Shown here: piece after piece, positions 1 to 5,338 of the stretch
Position numbering within the stretch: the first letter of the stretch is position 1
Layout: every line of letters starts with the position of its first letter
NCBI GenBank assembly: GCA_944385305.1
Contig: CALWWS010000013.1
Span: forward strand, 1 to 6,739
DNA length: 6,739 nt
Source of the DNA: an uncultured Oscillospiraceae bacterium
Lineage (GTDB): Bacteria > Bacillota > Clostridia > Oscillospirales > Oscillospiraceae
Direction: 5' to 3'
Translations under genes and position numbers: made by a program
The notes under the pieces: generated by a model
The model's input: the letters and a program-made list of their open reading frames with translations, nothing else
Told to the model about the DNA's origin: nothing
Databases searched by the model: none

Positions 1-111
1 ATCGCCGTGGGGGCGGTGGTGGCCCTCCACCTGTGGAAGCACAACAACCTGCTGTCCATCTTCGGGGGCACCATTCTCTACATGGTGCTGGTGCAGGCGG
101 TCTTTGTCTGA
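1..111 (+). CDS. azlD: AzlD-family branched-chain amino acid exporter subunit, C-terminal fragment
   Basis: Only the last 36 residues are visible, in frame 1, ending in TGA. They form a hydrophobic tail: a glycine/valine-rich end of a membrane helix, a short polar turn (HLWKHNN), then [16 protein letters not shown]. The basic/Asn turn followed by LLSI.GGT..YM.L is the usual C-terminus of AzlD, the small membrane partner of AzlC in branched-chain amino acid and analogue export (family knowledge). The partner azlC would be expected just upstream, outside the window. A strong intrinsic terminator begins 6 bases after the stop, so this operon ends here and does not feed the sigma gene downstream. 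The identification rests on a short fragment. Confidence 0.75.
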   Translation: MAVGAVVALHLWKHNNLLSIFGGTILYMVLVQAVFV

Positions 112-117
112 CCCCCG

Positions 118-155
118 GCGGCCCGCGGAAACTTCCTTTCCGCGGGCCGCTTTTT
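118..155 (+). terminator. Rho-independent terminator after azlD
   Basis: A perfect 14-bp stem pairs 118-131 with 137-150 around the 5-nt loop CTTCC, followed by five T at 151-155. It directly follows the azlD stop and points on the + strand. The T-run abuts the candidate -35 element of the next gene. Confidence 0.93.
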
Positions 156-183
156 GTAACCGCCGGGGAATTTTCCGGTCTAT
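155..183 (+). promoter_or_regulatory. Candidate ECF-type promoter of the first sigma operon
   Basis: TGTAAC (155-160) is followed after 17 nt by GTCTAT (178-183). This resembles ECF promoters of the TGAAAC/TGTAAC plus CGTC/GTC type known from Bacillus SigW, SigM and SigX. A start site about 7 nt after GTC would leave a leader of roughly 20 nt containing the AAGGAGG at 191-197. A housekeeping -10 reading of TATATA (181-186) would place the start on or next to the ribosome binding site, so it fits less well. The second sigma gene has a similar block. Self-activation is inferred. Confidence 0.5.
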
Positions 184-207
184 ATAGGTGAAGGAGGTGG
201 GAAGGTC

Positions 208-765
208 ATGGAGGATCGGGATCTGGTGGAGCTCTTCTGGCGGCGCAGCCCCCAGGCGCTGGAGCTGACCCAGCAGGCCTACGGCCCCTACTGCCGGCGC
301 ATCGCCCTCAACTTTCTGGACAGCCCGGAGGACGCGGAGGAGTGCCTGAACGACACCTGGCTGCGGGCGTGGAACGCCATCCCGCCCCAGCGCCCCGCCC
401 GCCTGGCTCTCTTCCTGGGCAAAATTACCCGCAACCTGGCCCTCAACCGTCTGGAGGCAGGCCGGGCCCAGAAGCGGGGCGGGGGGCTGACGGTGGCCCT
501 GGAGGAGATGGAGCAGTGCCTGCCCGCCCCCCGGCGGACGGGGGAGGCGGCGGACGCCGCCGAGCTGGCCCGCCTCATCAGCCGCTTTCTCCGCGCCCAG
601 CCCCTGCCCGCCCGGACAGCCTTTCTCCGGCGGTACTGGTATGGGGACGGCATCGGGGAGATCGCCGCCCGCGGCGGCATGACGGGAGGAGCGGTGAAGG
701 TCAGCCTGCTGCGCACCCGCCGGAAGCTGAAGGTATTTTTGGAACAGGAGGGAGTGAGCGTATGA
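208..765 (+). CDS. ECF-like sigma-70 family RNA polymerase sigma factor
   Basis: This 185-aa protein has the two-domain layout of an ECF-type sigma factor, which directs RNA polymerase to a small regulon. Region 2 is at about residues 20-85: helix YGPYCRRIALNFL, the acidic SPEDAEECLNDTWLRAW segment typical of region 2.2, then FLGKITRNLALNRL in 2.3-2.4. A variable basic/acidic linker follows at about 86-120. Region 4 is at about 122-180, with a helix-turn-helix around IGEIAARGGMTGGAVKVSL and the basic end RTRRKLKVFLEQEG. There is no region 3, as usual for ECF factors. AAGGAGG at 191-197 lies 10 nt before the ATG. The stop overlaps the next gene's ATG (ATGA, 762-765), so the two are translationally coupled. 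The partner membrane protein is the likely regulator. The ECF subgroup was not assigned. Confidence 0.92.
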   Translation: MEDRDLVELFWRRSPQALELTQQAYGPYCRRIALNFLDSPEDAEECLNDTWLRAWNAIPPQRPARLALFLGKITRNLALNRLEAGRAQKRGGGLTVALEEMEQCLPAPRRTGEAADAAELARLISRFLRAQPLPARTAFLRRYWYGDGIGEIAARGGMTGGAVKVSLLRTRRKLKVFLEQEGVSV

Positions 766-1784
766 ACGCCCGAACCATGAAACTCCTGCGCGCCCTGGGG
801 GAGGTGGACTCCGACCTGGTGGAGCAGGCGGAGCAGCCCCGGCCCCGGCGGCCCGCGGGCCGGATTGCCCTTATCGCCGCCGTGGCGGCCGCCGCTTTGT
901 GCATTGCCGCCGCCGGACTGCTGCCCTGGGACGAGCTGCTCCACCGCACCTACCGCCCCAGCCACGCGGCGGTGGAGGAGCTGACCGGCGGGGTGGATTC
1001 CCAGGTGGTCACCGGCGGCAGCGGGGAGGTGACCATTACCGTCCGGCAGGCCATCGGCACCCCGGACACCCTGACCCTCTCTGTGGAGACCGCCCTGGGG
1101 GGCGATCTGCTCACCGGCCTGGGCGCCGGGGAGGGGACGGTATCCCCGGAGGACGTATCCTTCTACCCCGTGCAGGCCGACCCGGCCCAATTCCAGGGGC
1201 TCAGCTGCGAACAGGCCCGGGCCGGGCTGCGCGCCCTGGGTTTCTTCTCCGACGCCGCCGTCCGGGTGGAGAGCGAGGACTTTGACCGGACGGAGAACCT
1301 GGCCCGGAGCGTCATCACCCTCTCGGTGGGAGAGGGGCGGCTGGATGAGGGGGAGCCCATTACCCTGCTCATCGGCGGCCTGACCTGGCACACGGAGGAG
1401 GGCGGCGACCTTCCCCTGGCCCAGGGGCCCTTCCTGCTGAGCTGGACGCCCCGCTTCCAGGGCTCCTCCTACCGCATTGAGGTGGAGGACGGGGAGGTGA
1501 CCGGCTGGGTGGAGCTGTCCAACCTGAGCCTGCGGGCGGAATTTCAGAATATCACCCGGGCCCAGTATGAGGACCTCTCCCGGGTGCGGGTGCTGGACAA
1601 AAACGGAGAGGTCATCCCCCTGATGGCGTCCTCCTCGGGCGGCGGCAGCATTTCGGAGCAGACCGGCACGGGGACGGGCAGCCTCATCCTCCAGTTCCGC
1701 CGGGCCATCGCCCTGGAGGACGCGGCGGTGCTGGAGATCGGCTCCTACCGCCTGGAGCTGCCCGGCACAGCGCAGGCCGAATAA
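762..1784 (+). CDS. Membrane-anchored sigma-factor partner (anti-sigma-like, DUF4179-like architecture)
   Basis: This 340-aa protein starts at the ATG overlapping the sigma stop, with AGGAGG at 746-751 ten nt upstream. Residues 1-30 form a charged cytoplasmic head (KLLRALGEVDSDLVEQAEQ) suited to binding a sigma factor. Residues about 34-54 are a single transmembrane helix rich in Ala, Ile and Leu. The remaining ~285 residues are an extracytoplasmic, beta-rich region (repeated EVTITV, LTLSVE, LILQF-type strands). The layout of head, one helix and large outer domain matches membrane proteins encoded after ECF sigma genes in clostridia, several of them DUF4179-like (family knowledge, not searched). 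Its role in holding or sensing for the sigma factor is inferred from coupling. No zinc-binding anti-sigma HXXXCXXC motif is seen. A shared hairpin terminator starts 9 nt after the TAA. Confidence 0.8.
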   Translation: MNARTMKLLRALGEVDSDLVEQAEQPRPRRPAGRIALIAAVAAAALCIAAAGLLPWDELLHRTYRPSHAAVEELTGGVDSQVVTGGSGEVTITVRQAIGTPDTLTLSVETALGGDLLTGLGAGEGTVSPEDVSFYPVQADPAQFQGLSCEQARAGLRALGFFSDAAVRVESEDFDRTENLARSVITLSVGEGRLDEGEPITLLIGGLTWHTEEGGDLPLAQGPFLLSWTPRFQGSSYRIEVEDGEVTGWVELSNLSLRAEFQNITRAQYEDLSRVRVLDKNGEVIPLMASSSGGGSISEQTGTGTGSLILQFRRAIALEDAAVLEIGSYRLELPGTAQAE

Positions 1785-1792
1785 AACATACA

Positions 1793-1836
1793 CAGGGACA
1801 GCCCCCGGCGGCCATAGCCGCCGGGGGCTGTCCCTG
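1793..1836. terminator. Bidirectional terminator hairpin shared by two convergent sigma operons
   Basis: A perfect 20-bp inverted repeat pairs 1793-1812 with 1817-1836 around the 4-nt loop CATA. It lies in the 59-nt gap between two convergent stop codons. On the minus strand it is followed by a T-rich stretch (GTTTTAT); on the plus strand only ATTGCATTT follows. It probably ends both operons, with the better U-tract serving the minus-strand one. Confidence 0.88.
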
Positions 1837-1843
1837 ATTGCAT

Positions 1844-3112
1844 TTACGGGAGGATAATCCAGGTCAGCGGCAGCTCCTCCGTGCCCGACGTCACCCAGAC
1901 GGACAGCTCAATCCCCACCCCCAGGGCCCGGCGCAGCGTGTCCAGATCCTCGGTGAGAACCTGTCCCTCCCACGCCCGGGCGGACACGGCCACCGGCCCG
2001 TTCCGCCCCTCTACCCGGGCAGTACCGCTGTCCGGATCCCAGGTATAGGAGAGCCCCAGACCGGCGCACAGCTCATCCAGGGAGAAAAAGGGGTTGCCGT
2101 CCCCCCGGATATCCAGGCTGGGGAGCGTAAAGGTCTGGTAGTCCTCCGCCCCCTCCCAGGGAGAGGAGGCGCCGCCGGACAGGCTGTACACCCGGTCTCC
2201 CACCGCAATGCCCGTCACCCGGGAGAGATCCAGCACCTGATCAAAGCGCCAGATGACCTCGTAGCGGTCCCCCGGGGCCTCCGCCACCCGGGCGGTGGAC
2301 ACCGGCCCCTGGCCGGCAGTAAGCATGCTGGGGCTGGCCACACCGCCGTCCTCCAGCAGGAGGAAGGCCTGGGCAAACACGCTCTGGGTGGGCTGACCGG
2401 GGGGCAGCTCCAGCTCCAGGCGCATGCCGATGGGGCTGACCATTACATGGCGCACCGTGCACTCCTCCCCCAGGAGCATGGGGGCGGCCTGCTCCATGTC
2501 CAGCTCCACGGTGTCCACATCGGGGGCCAGAGAGACAGTCAGTCCCTCCTCCATCATCCCCAGGCGCAGCTCCAGGGGCCCGGGAGACTGGGTATAGGCC
2601 AGGGTCAGGTGGTAAAAGCGCCGGGTGGGCGTGTTTCGCTCCTCCTCCTCCCCGATGCCGGCGGAGAGGGGAATGCCGGCGGAGAAGACCAGGGTGTCCA
2701 TGTTAAAGAAGCCGGGGCGGTTGAGCTGCTGGGCCGCCTCGTCCGTGTGGGCCTGGATGGAAAAGGTGACCAGGGCCTGGCAGGGGTCGGCCAGCACCTC
2801 CTCCACGGTGAGGGTCCACACTCCGTCGGTGACGCTGGCGTAGGGCTGCTTCACCTGTCCCTCCAGCACCTGGGTATCCCCCCGGAAGAAGGTTTGCAGC
2901 AGGCTGCTGCGGGCCACCGCCACGGCGCTGGTAACCGCCAGGGCGGCGATGACCGCCGCCGCCAGGGCGGTGCGCAGCGCCCGCCGGGATGGACGGCCCG
3001 TCCGGCCCAGCGCCCGGTTCACCCGGCGGCGCACGTCCGCCGGACGGGGGGCGGGCAGGGTCTCCGGCTCCAGCTCCAGCTGGCGGCAGAGCTTGTGCAG
3101 GCGTGTGTTCAT
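1844..3112 (-). CDS. Membrane-anchored sigma-factor partner with DUF4179-like outer region and stalk-type C-terminal domain
   Basis: This 422-aa protein on the minus strand starts at the ATG overlapping the stop of the sigma gene before it (ATGA, 3112-3109), with GAGGAGGGA just upstream. Residues 1-45 are a basic, Arg-rich cytoplasmic head (VRRRVNRALGRTGRPSRR). Residues about 46-67 are one transmembrane helix. Residues about 78-320 are an outer beta-rich region with DUF4179/DUF5643-like features (GVWTLTVEEVLADPCQALV, then repeated strands). Residues about 340-400 contain FFSLDELCAGLGLSYTWDPD followed by SGTARVEG. This has the pattern of copper-amine-oxidase N-terminal-like 'stalk' domains common in clostridial surface proteins. 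Probable role: membrane anti-sigma or sensor for the upstream sigma factor, inferred from coupling and topology. It ends in TAA just before the shared terminator. Confidence 0.8.
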   Translation of the reverse strand: MNTRLHKLCRQLELEPETLPAPRPADVRRRVNRALGRTGRPSRRALRTALAAAVIAALAVTSAVAVARSSLLQTFFRGDTQVLEGQVKQPYASVTDGVWTLTVEEVLADPCQALVTFSIQAHTDEAAQQLNRPGFFNMDTLVFSAGIPLSAGIGEEEERNTPTRRFYHLTLAYTQSPGPLELRLGMMEEGLTVSLAPDVDTVELDMEQAAPMLLGEECTVRHVMVSPIGMRLELELPPGQPTQSVFAQAFLLLEDGGVASPSMLTAGQGPVSTARVAEAPGDRYEVIWRFDQVLDLSRVTGIAVGDRVYSLSGGASSPWEGAEDYQTFTLPSLDIRGDGNPFFSLDELCAGLGLSYTWDPDSGTARVEGRNGPVAVSARAWEGQVLTEDLDTLRRALGVGIELSVWVTSGTEELPLTWIILP

Positions 3113-3642
3113 ACCATTCCCTCCTCAGTCAGCCATTGGCGCAGCTTTTTCCGGCTTCTGGACAGCTTGCTGCGCACGGTGGTGTGGTTGAGCCCCAGCG
3201 CTCCGGCGATCTCCCGGGTCTTCTCCTCATAGAAGTAGTAGCGCAGGACGACCTCCCGGTCGGGCTGCTCCAGCCGCTCCACCGCCTGCCACAGCCGCCG
3301 GGCATCCTCCCGGCGCTGGCTCTCCTCCTCCGGGCCGGGGCGCTGGTCGGGGGCCCCCTCCTCCAGGGGCAGACTGGCAGGCGGTGTGCGCAGCTTGTTG
3401 CGCGCCCGGTTGCGGGCCACGGCGGCCAGCCAGGGGCGCAGGCTGCCCCTTTGGATCTCCCCCGCGTGCTTCCACAGGGCCAGAAACACGTCGGCGGTCA
3501 CCTCCTCCAGATCCTCCCGGCCTATCCCCACCGCCGCCCGGGCGGCCACGGCGGAGACATAGGGAGTAAACCGCTCCACCGCCTGCTCCAGGGCGGCCCG
3601 CTCCCCCCGGCGCAGCCGCTCCAGCAGCTTTTCCTCCTGCAA
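3109..3642 (-). CDS. ECF-like sigma-70 family sigma factor (TTG start)
   Basis: I place the start at TTG (3642-3640), giving 177 aa, because AAAGGAGG (3658-3651) lies exactly 8 nt upstream and QEEKLLERLRRGERAALEQA is the usual N-terminus of these factors. The frame stays open further upstream but codes for unlikely, Arg-rich sequence. Region 2 covers about residues 15-80: FTPYVSAVAARAAVG, the acidic EDLEEVTADVFLALWKHA, then LRPWLAAVARNRARNKLR. Region 4 covers about 115-172: PDREVVLRYYFYEEKTREIA, then a helix-turn-helix GLNHTTVRSKLSRSRKKLRQW. The linker is acidic and Pro-rich. The TGA overlaps the ATG of the membrane partner, so the pair is coupled like the convergent pair at 208-1784. The upstream block resembles an ECF promoter. 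The regulon is unknown. Confidence 0.92.
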   Translation of the reverse strand: MQEEKLLERLRRGERAALEQAVERFTPYVSAVAARAAVGIGREDLEEVTADVFLALWKHAGEIQRGSLRPWLAAVARNRARNKLRTPPASLPLEEGAPDQRPGPEEESQRREDARRLWQAVERLEQPDREVVLRYYFYEEKTREIAGALGLNHTTVRSKLSRSRKKLRQWLTEEGMV

Positions 3643-3667
3643 AGGGGCCACCTCCTTTCTCACCCTG

Positions 3668-3697
3668 ATAGACACCCGCCGCCCCTGTTTTGTTGCA
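3668..3697 (-). promoter_or_regulatory. Candidate ECF-type promoter of the second sigma operon
   Basis: Read on the minus strand, TGCAAC (3697-3692), 18 nt and GTCTAT (3673-3668) precede AAAGGAGG (3658-3651). The layout and wording match the block before the other sigma gene: GTCTAT, a short AGGGTGA/AGGTGA stretch, then AGGAGGTGG. The spacer is one base longer. Autoregulation is inferred. Confidence 0.45.
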
Positions 3698-3745
3698 CTG
3701 CCCGGGGAGAACACCGGCGGCGGCTCCGGCATAGGCTGGCGGTGA

Positions 3746-3778
3746 GGGCGCCCAATGGGTGCCCACCTGACTCGTGGG
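3746..3778. repeat. Overlapping short inverted repeats in the divergent intergenic region
   Basis: GGGCGCCCA (3746-3754) faces TGGGTGCCC (3756-3764) with one G-T mismatch and almost no loop. CCCAC (3762-3766) can instead pair with GTGGG (3774-3778) around 7 nt. The two share bases and cannot form together. This may be an operator or a leader fold before the + strand cassette, or chance in a GC-rich gap. The rest of the gap between the divergent genes shows no clear housekeeping promoter for the cassette. Confidence 0.25.
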
Positions 3779-3788
3779 AGGAGTTTTC

Positions 3789-3839
3789 TTGTACCGATAT
3801 CATTTCTTTCGGCGGGAGAGGGGGCGTGGTGCGCCATGA
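3789..3839 (+). CDS. Possible 16-codon leader ORF coupled to the membrane protein gene
   Basis: TTG at 3789-3791 follows GGGAGGAG (3776-3783) by 5 nt and opens a 16-codon frame, MYRYHFFRRERGRGAP, whose TGA (3837-3839) overlaps the ATG of the next gene as ATGA. It is small, basic and aromatic at the start. The next gene has only a weak, badly spaced ribosome binding site (a G-rich run near 3814-3824), so coupling through this ORF would explain how it is translated. No family is recognised. It may be a real leader peptide or a chance frame. Confidence 0.3.
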   Translation: MYRYHFFRRERGRGAP

Positions 3840-4450
3840 GACGCCCGGCCCTTCTGTCCTCCCGGCTGCGCGCCGCCCTGGGAACAGCCCACCCGGTGGA
3901 CCGCAGCCTGCTGCTCTTCATGACGGTGCTGCTGGCCCAGGCGGTGTACACCCTGTTTTTTCCCGCCTCCGGTCAGGCCGCGGGAGACATCGACATTGTT
4001 GTGCGCACCTCCTCGGCAGCCATCTTCGGCTACTTCCTCGGCGCCAACTTTATTCGCCACACCACGCAGAGCGGACAGGCGCAGACCGTGGGGCAGGGGC
4101 ATAGTCTGGAAACGGGGGGCGAGCCCTCCGCCGCCGGACCGGTGGCCAGAATCGGCTTTGACACCGGCGCGGCCCAGGCGGACCAGGGCGGCATTGCCAT
4201 TCAGGCGGCGTCCTCTCCATCGGAGAATGCCACAGCCGGCTGCCTGCAAATCCGGGTGGCCACGGTGATTGGGCTTGCCTGCCTGATCGCCCTGCTGGTG
4301 CTGCGCAACCTGTCCCAGTGGGGATTACTGCCCGTCCAGTGGGAGGAAATTTCCGTCACGGCGGCCCAGCTGCGGGACTTCGTGTCAGGCTGCGTGGGCT
4401 TCCTCATCGGCAGCCCCACCCAGACCGCCGCCCCCTCCGACCCAGCCTAA
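3836..4450 (+). CDS. Membrane protein of a phage-lysis-like cassette, function unknown
   Basis: This is a 204-aa protein from the ATG at 3836. A longer in-frame ATG at 3755 would add 27 residues without a better ribosome binding site. It has a basic N-terminus, a hydrophobic helix at about residues 24-43 (LLLFMTVLLAQAVYTLFF), and a second, shorter one at about 57-73 (SSAAIFGYFLGANF). A polar Gly/Ala/Gln/Ser-rich stretch follows at about 75-135, then a third helix at about 139-157 (VATVIGLACLIALLVL) and a hydrophobic C-terminal segment near 178-192. It is not a recognised holin family and is longer than most holins. Its position before a repeat protein and an M15 endolysin suggests a role in moving or anchoring those proteins, which is inference only. 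It ends in TAA 10 nt before the AGGAGG of the next gene, so the genes are probably co-transcribed. Confidence 0.75.
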   Translation: MRRPALLSSRLRAALGTAHPVDRSLLLFMTVLLAQAVYTLFFPASGQAAGDIDIVVRTSSAAIFGYFLGANFIRHTTQSGQAQTVGQGHSLETGGEPSAAGPVARIGFDTGAAQADQGGIAIQAASSPSENATAGCLQIRVATVIGLACLIALLVLRNLSQWGLLPVQWEEISVTAAQLRDFVSGCVGFLIGSPTQTAAPSDPA

Positions 4451-4460
4451 TCACTCACAC

Positions 4461-4492
4461 AGGAGGTCTTTCTTATGGCCGATATTAAGTAG
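4461..4492 (+). other. Ideal ribosome binding site and ATG followed by an in-frame TAG at codon 6
   Basis: AGGAGG (4461-4466) is 8 nt before ATG (4475-4477). The frame reads M-A-D-I-K and then TAG (4490-4492). After the TAG the same frame continues as DLLSLQFSDNFALQG straight into the repeat protein, with no other stop until 5336. The intended start is therefore very likely 4475, and the TAG interrupts it. CAG (Gln) to TAG is a single transition and would restore a plausible protein. Confidence 0.85.
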
Positions 4493-4537
4493 GATCTGCT
4501 CAGCCTGCAGTTTAGCGACAACTTTGCCCTTCAGGGA

Positions 4538-5338
4538 ATGCAGGAGGCCAACATCGATCTGCAGCTGCCCCCTGCTCCCACTACCCTGGCCACCGTATAC
4601 GGCACCGTCACCGACGGCACCGACCCCATTCCCAACGCCACCGTCAAGCTCTTTGACAGCGCCGGGCTGCCCTATCAGCACACCGTCACCGACGCCGCCG
4701 GCGCCTACACCATGACGGGCATCCCCGCGGGCACCTACAGCCTGGGGGCGGTGGCCGAGGGCTACCTGCTCAGCGACGCGGCGGGGGTCACCCTCTCCGC
4801 CGGGGCCACCACCCAGATGAATCTGGTGTGTCTCTCTGACGCCACCTTGTCTCTGGGTGCTATTGCCGGCACGCTCACTGTGGCCGATCCCCTGGGTGTT
4901 CCCACCCCCCTGGGCGGGGCCAAGATCACCCTGCAGGACGCCCTGGGCACCACGGTGGCGGTGACCTACACCGCCTCCGACGGCGAGTTCGCCTTCTACG
5001 ACCTGGCCGACGGGGTGTACACCCTGCTCTCCTCCGCCGAGGGCTATCTGGCCGCCTCCAGCATGACCGCCGTCATTACCGGCGGCTCCATTGCCAACAT
5101 CACCATGTCCATGGTGGTGGACAGCCGCACCTACAACGGCACGGTAAGCCGCATCATCCGGGACAACGCCGGGCAGGCGGTGGCCGGGTGCTTTGTGGGC
5201 CTGTACCAGGTTGTAACGGTGGGGGACGTAACCCAGGAAGTTCTGGTTGCCGTCACCAAGACCAACACCGCGGGGAAATACCTCTTCGGCGGCGTCACTG
5301 GCGGAGATTACCTGGTCAAGGCCAAGCTGGAGCGGTAA
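4538..5338 (+). CDS. Protein of three prealbumin-like (carboxypeptidase-regulatory / Cna-B-like) repeats, interrupted near its start
   Basis: The uninterrupted part begins at ATG 4538 (266 aa). The gene almost certainly starts at 4475, with a TAG at codon 6. Three beta-sandwich units follow one another: residues about 18-97, 107-193 and 199-266. Each has the carboxypeptidase-regulatory pattern: an opening GTV strand, a variable loop, then G-x-[YF]-x-[MF] and a G-x-Y strand (GAYTMTGIPAGTYSL at 55-69, GEFAFYDLADGVYTL at 149-163, GKYLFGGVTGGDYLV at 246-260). There is no signal peptide, transmembrane helix or sortase motif, which is odd for a domain type usually found on the surface. ATG 4538 has only AGGGA one base upstream, too close to work well. 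Options: a broken gene, TAG read-through, or poor re-initiation. It sits between the membrane protein and endolysin genes. Substrate or partner unknown. Confidence 0.7.
   Translation: MQEANIDLQLPPAPTTLATVYGTVTDGTDPIPNATVKLFDSAGLPYQHTVTDAAGAYTMTGIPAGTYSLGAVAEGYLLSDAAGVTLSAGATTQMNLVCLSDATLSLGAIAGTLTVADPLGVPTPLGGAKITLQDALGTTVAVTYTASDGEFAFYDLADGVYTLLSSAEGYLAASSMTAVITGGSIANITMSMVVDSRTYNGTVSRIIRDNAGQAVAGCFVGLYQVVTVGDVTQEVLVAVTKTNTAGKYLFGGVTGGDYLVKAKLER

Noticed and set aside
1191..1280. PASTA-like spacing (LSCEQARAGLRALGF) in the first membrane partner
   Set aside because: Only one short stretch fits and the surrounding strands do not; not enough to call a PASTA domain.
288..1793. A 501-aa open frame on the minus strand across the first sigma operon
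   Set aside because: It is Gly/Arg/Pro/His-rich without recognisable domains and lies opposite two well-supported genes; long antisense frames are expected at this GC content.
1838..3232. A 464-aa open frame on the plus strand opposite the second membrane partner
   Set aside because: Low-complexity Gly/Gln/His/Pro composition, no ribosome binding site logic, and it mirrors a clear gene on the other strand.
3755..3835. ATG 3755 as the start of the membrane protein
   Set aside because: It lies inside an inverted repeat, lacks a convincing ribosome binding site, and adds unstructured residues before the natural basic N-terminus. It cannot be fully excluded.
4490..4492. Pyrrolysine at the TAG
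   Set aside because: No structured element after the TAG and no pyl genes in the window; a CAG-to-TAG change is simpler.
5188..5334. GTG 5188 as the start of the endolysin
   Set aside because: It would overlap the conserved third repeat of the preceding gene by 151 nt, and the added residues are Gly/Arg-rich out-of-frame sequence.
5260..5338. Programmed -1 frameshift joining the repeat protein to the endolysin
   Set aside because: The closest slippery-like site (GGGGAAA near 5275) is not canonical and would destroy the end of the third repeat; no slippery site exists at the true junction.
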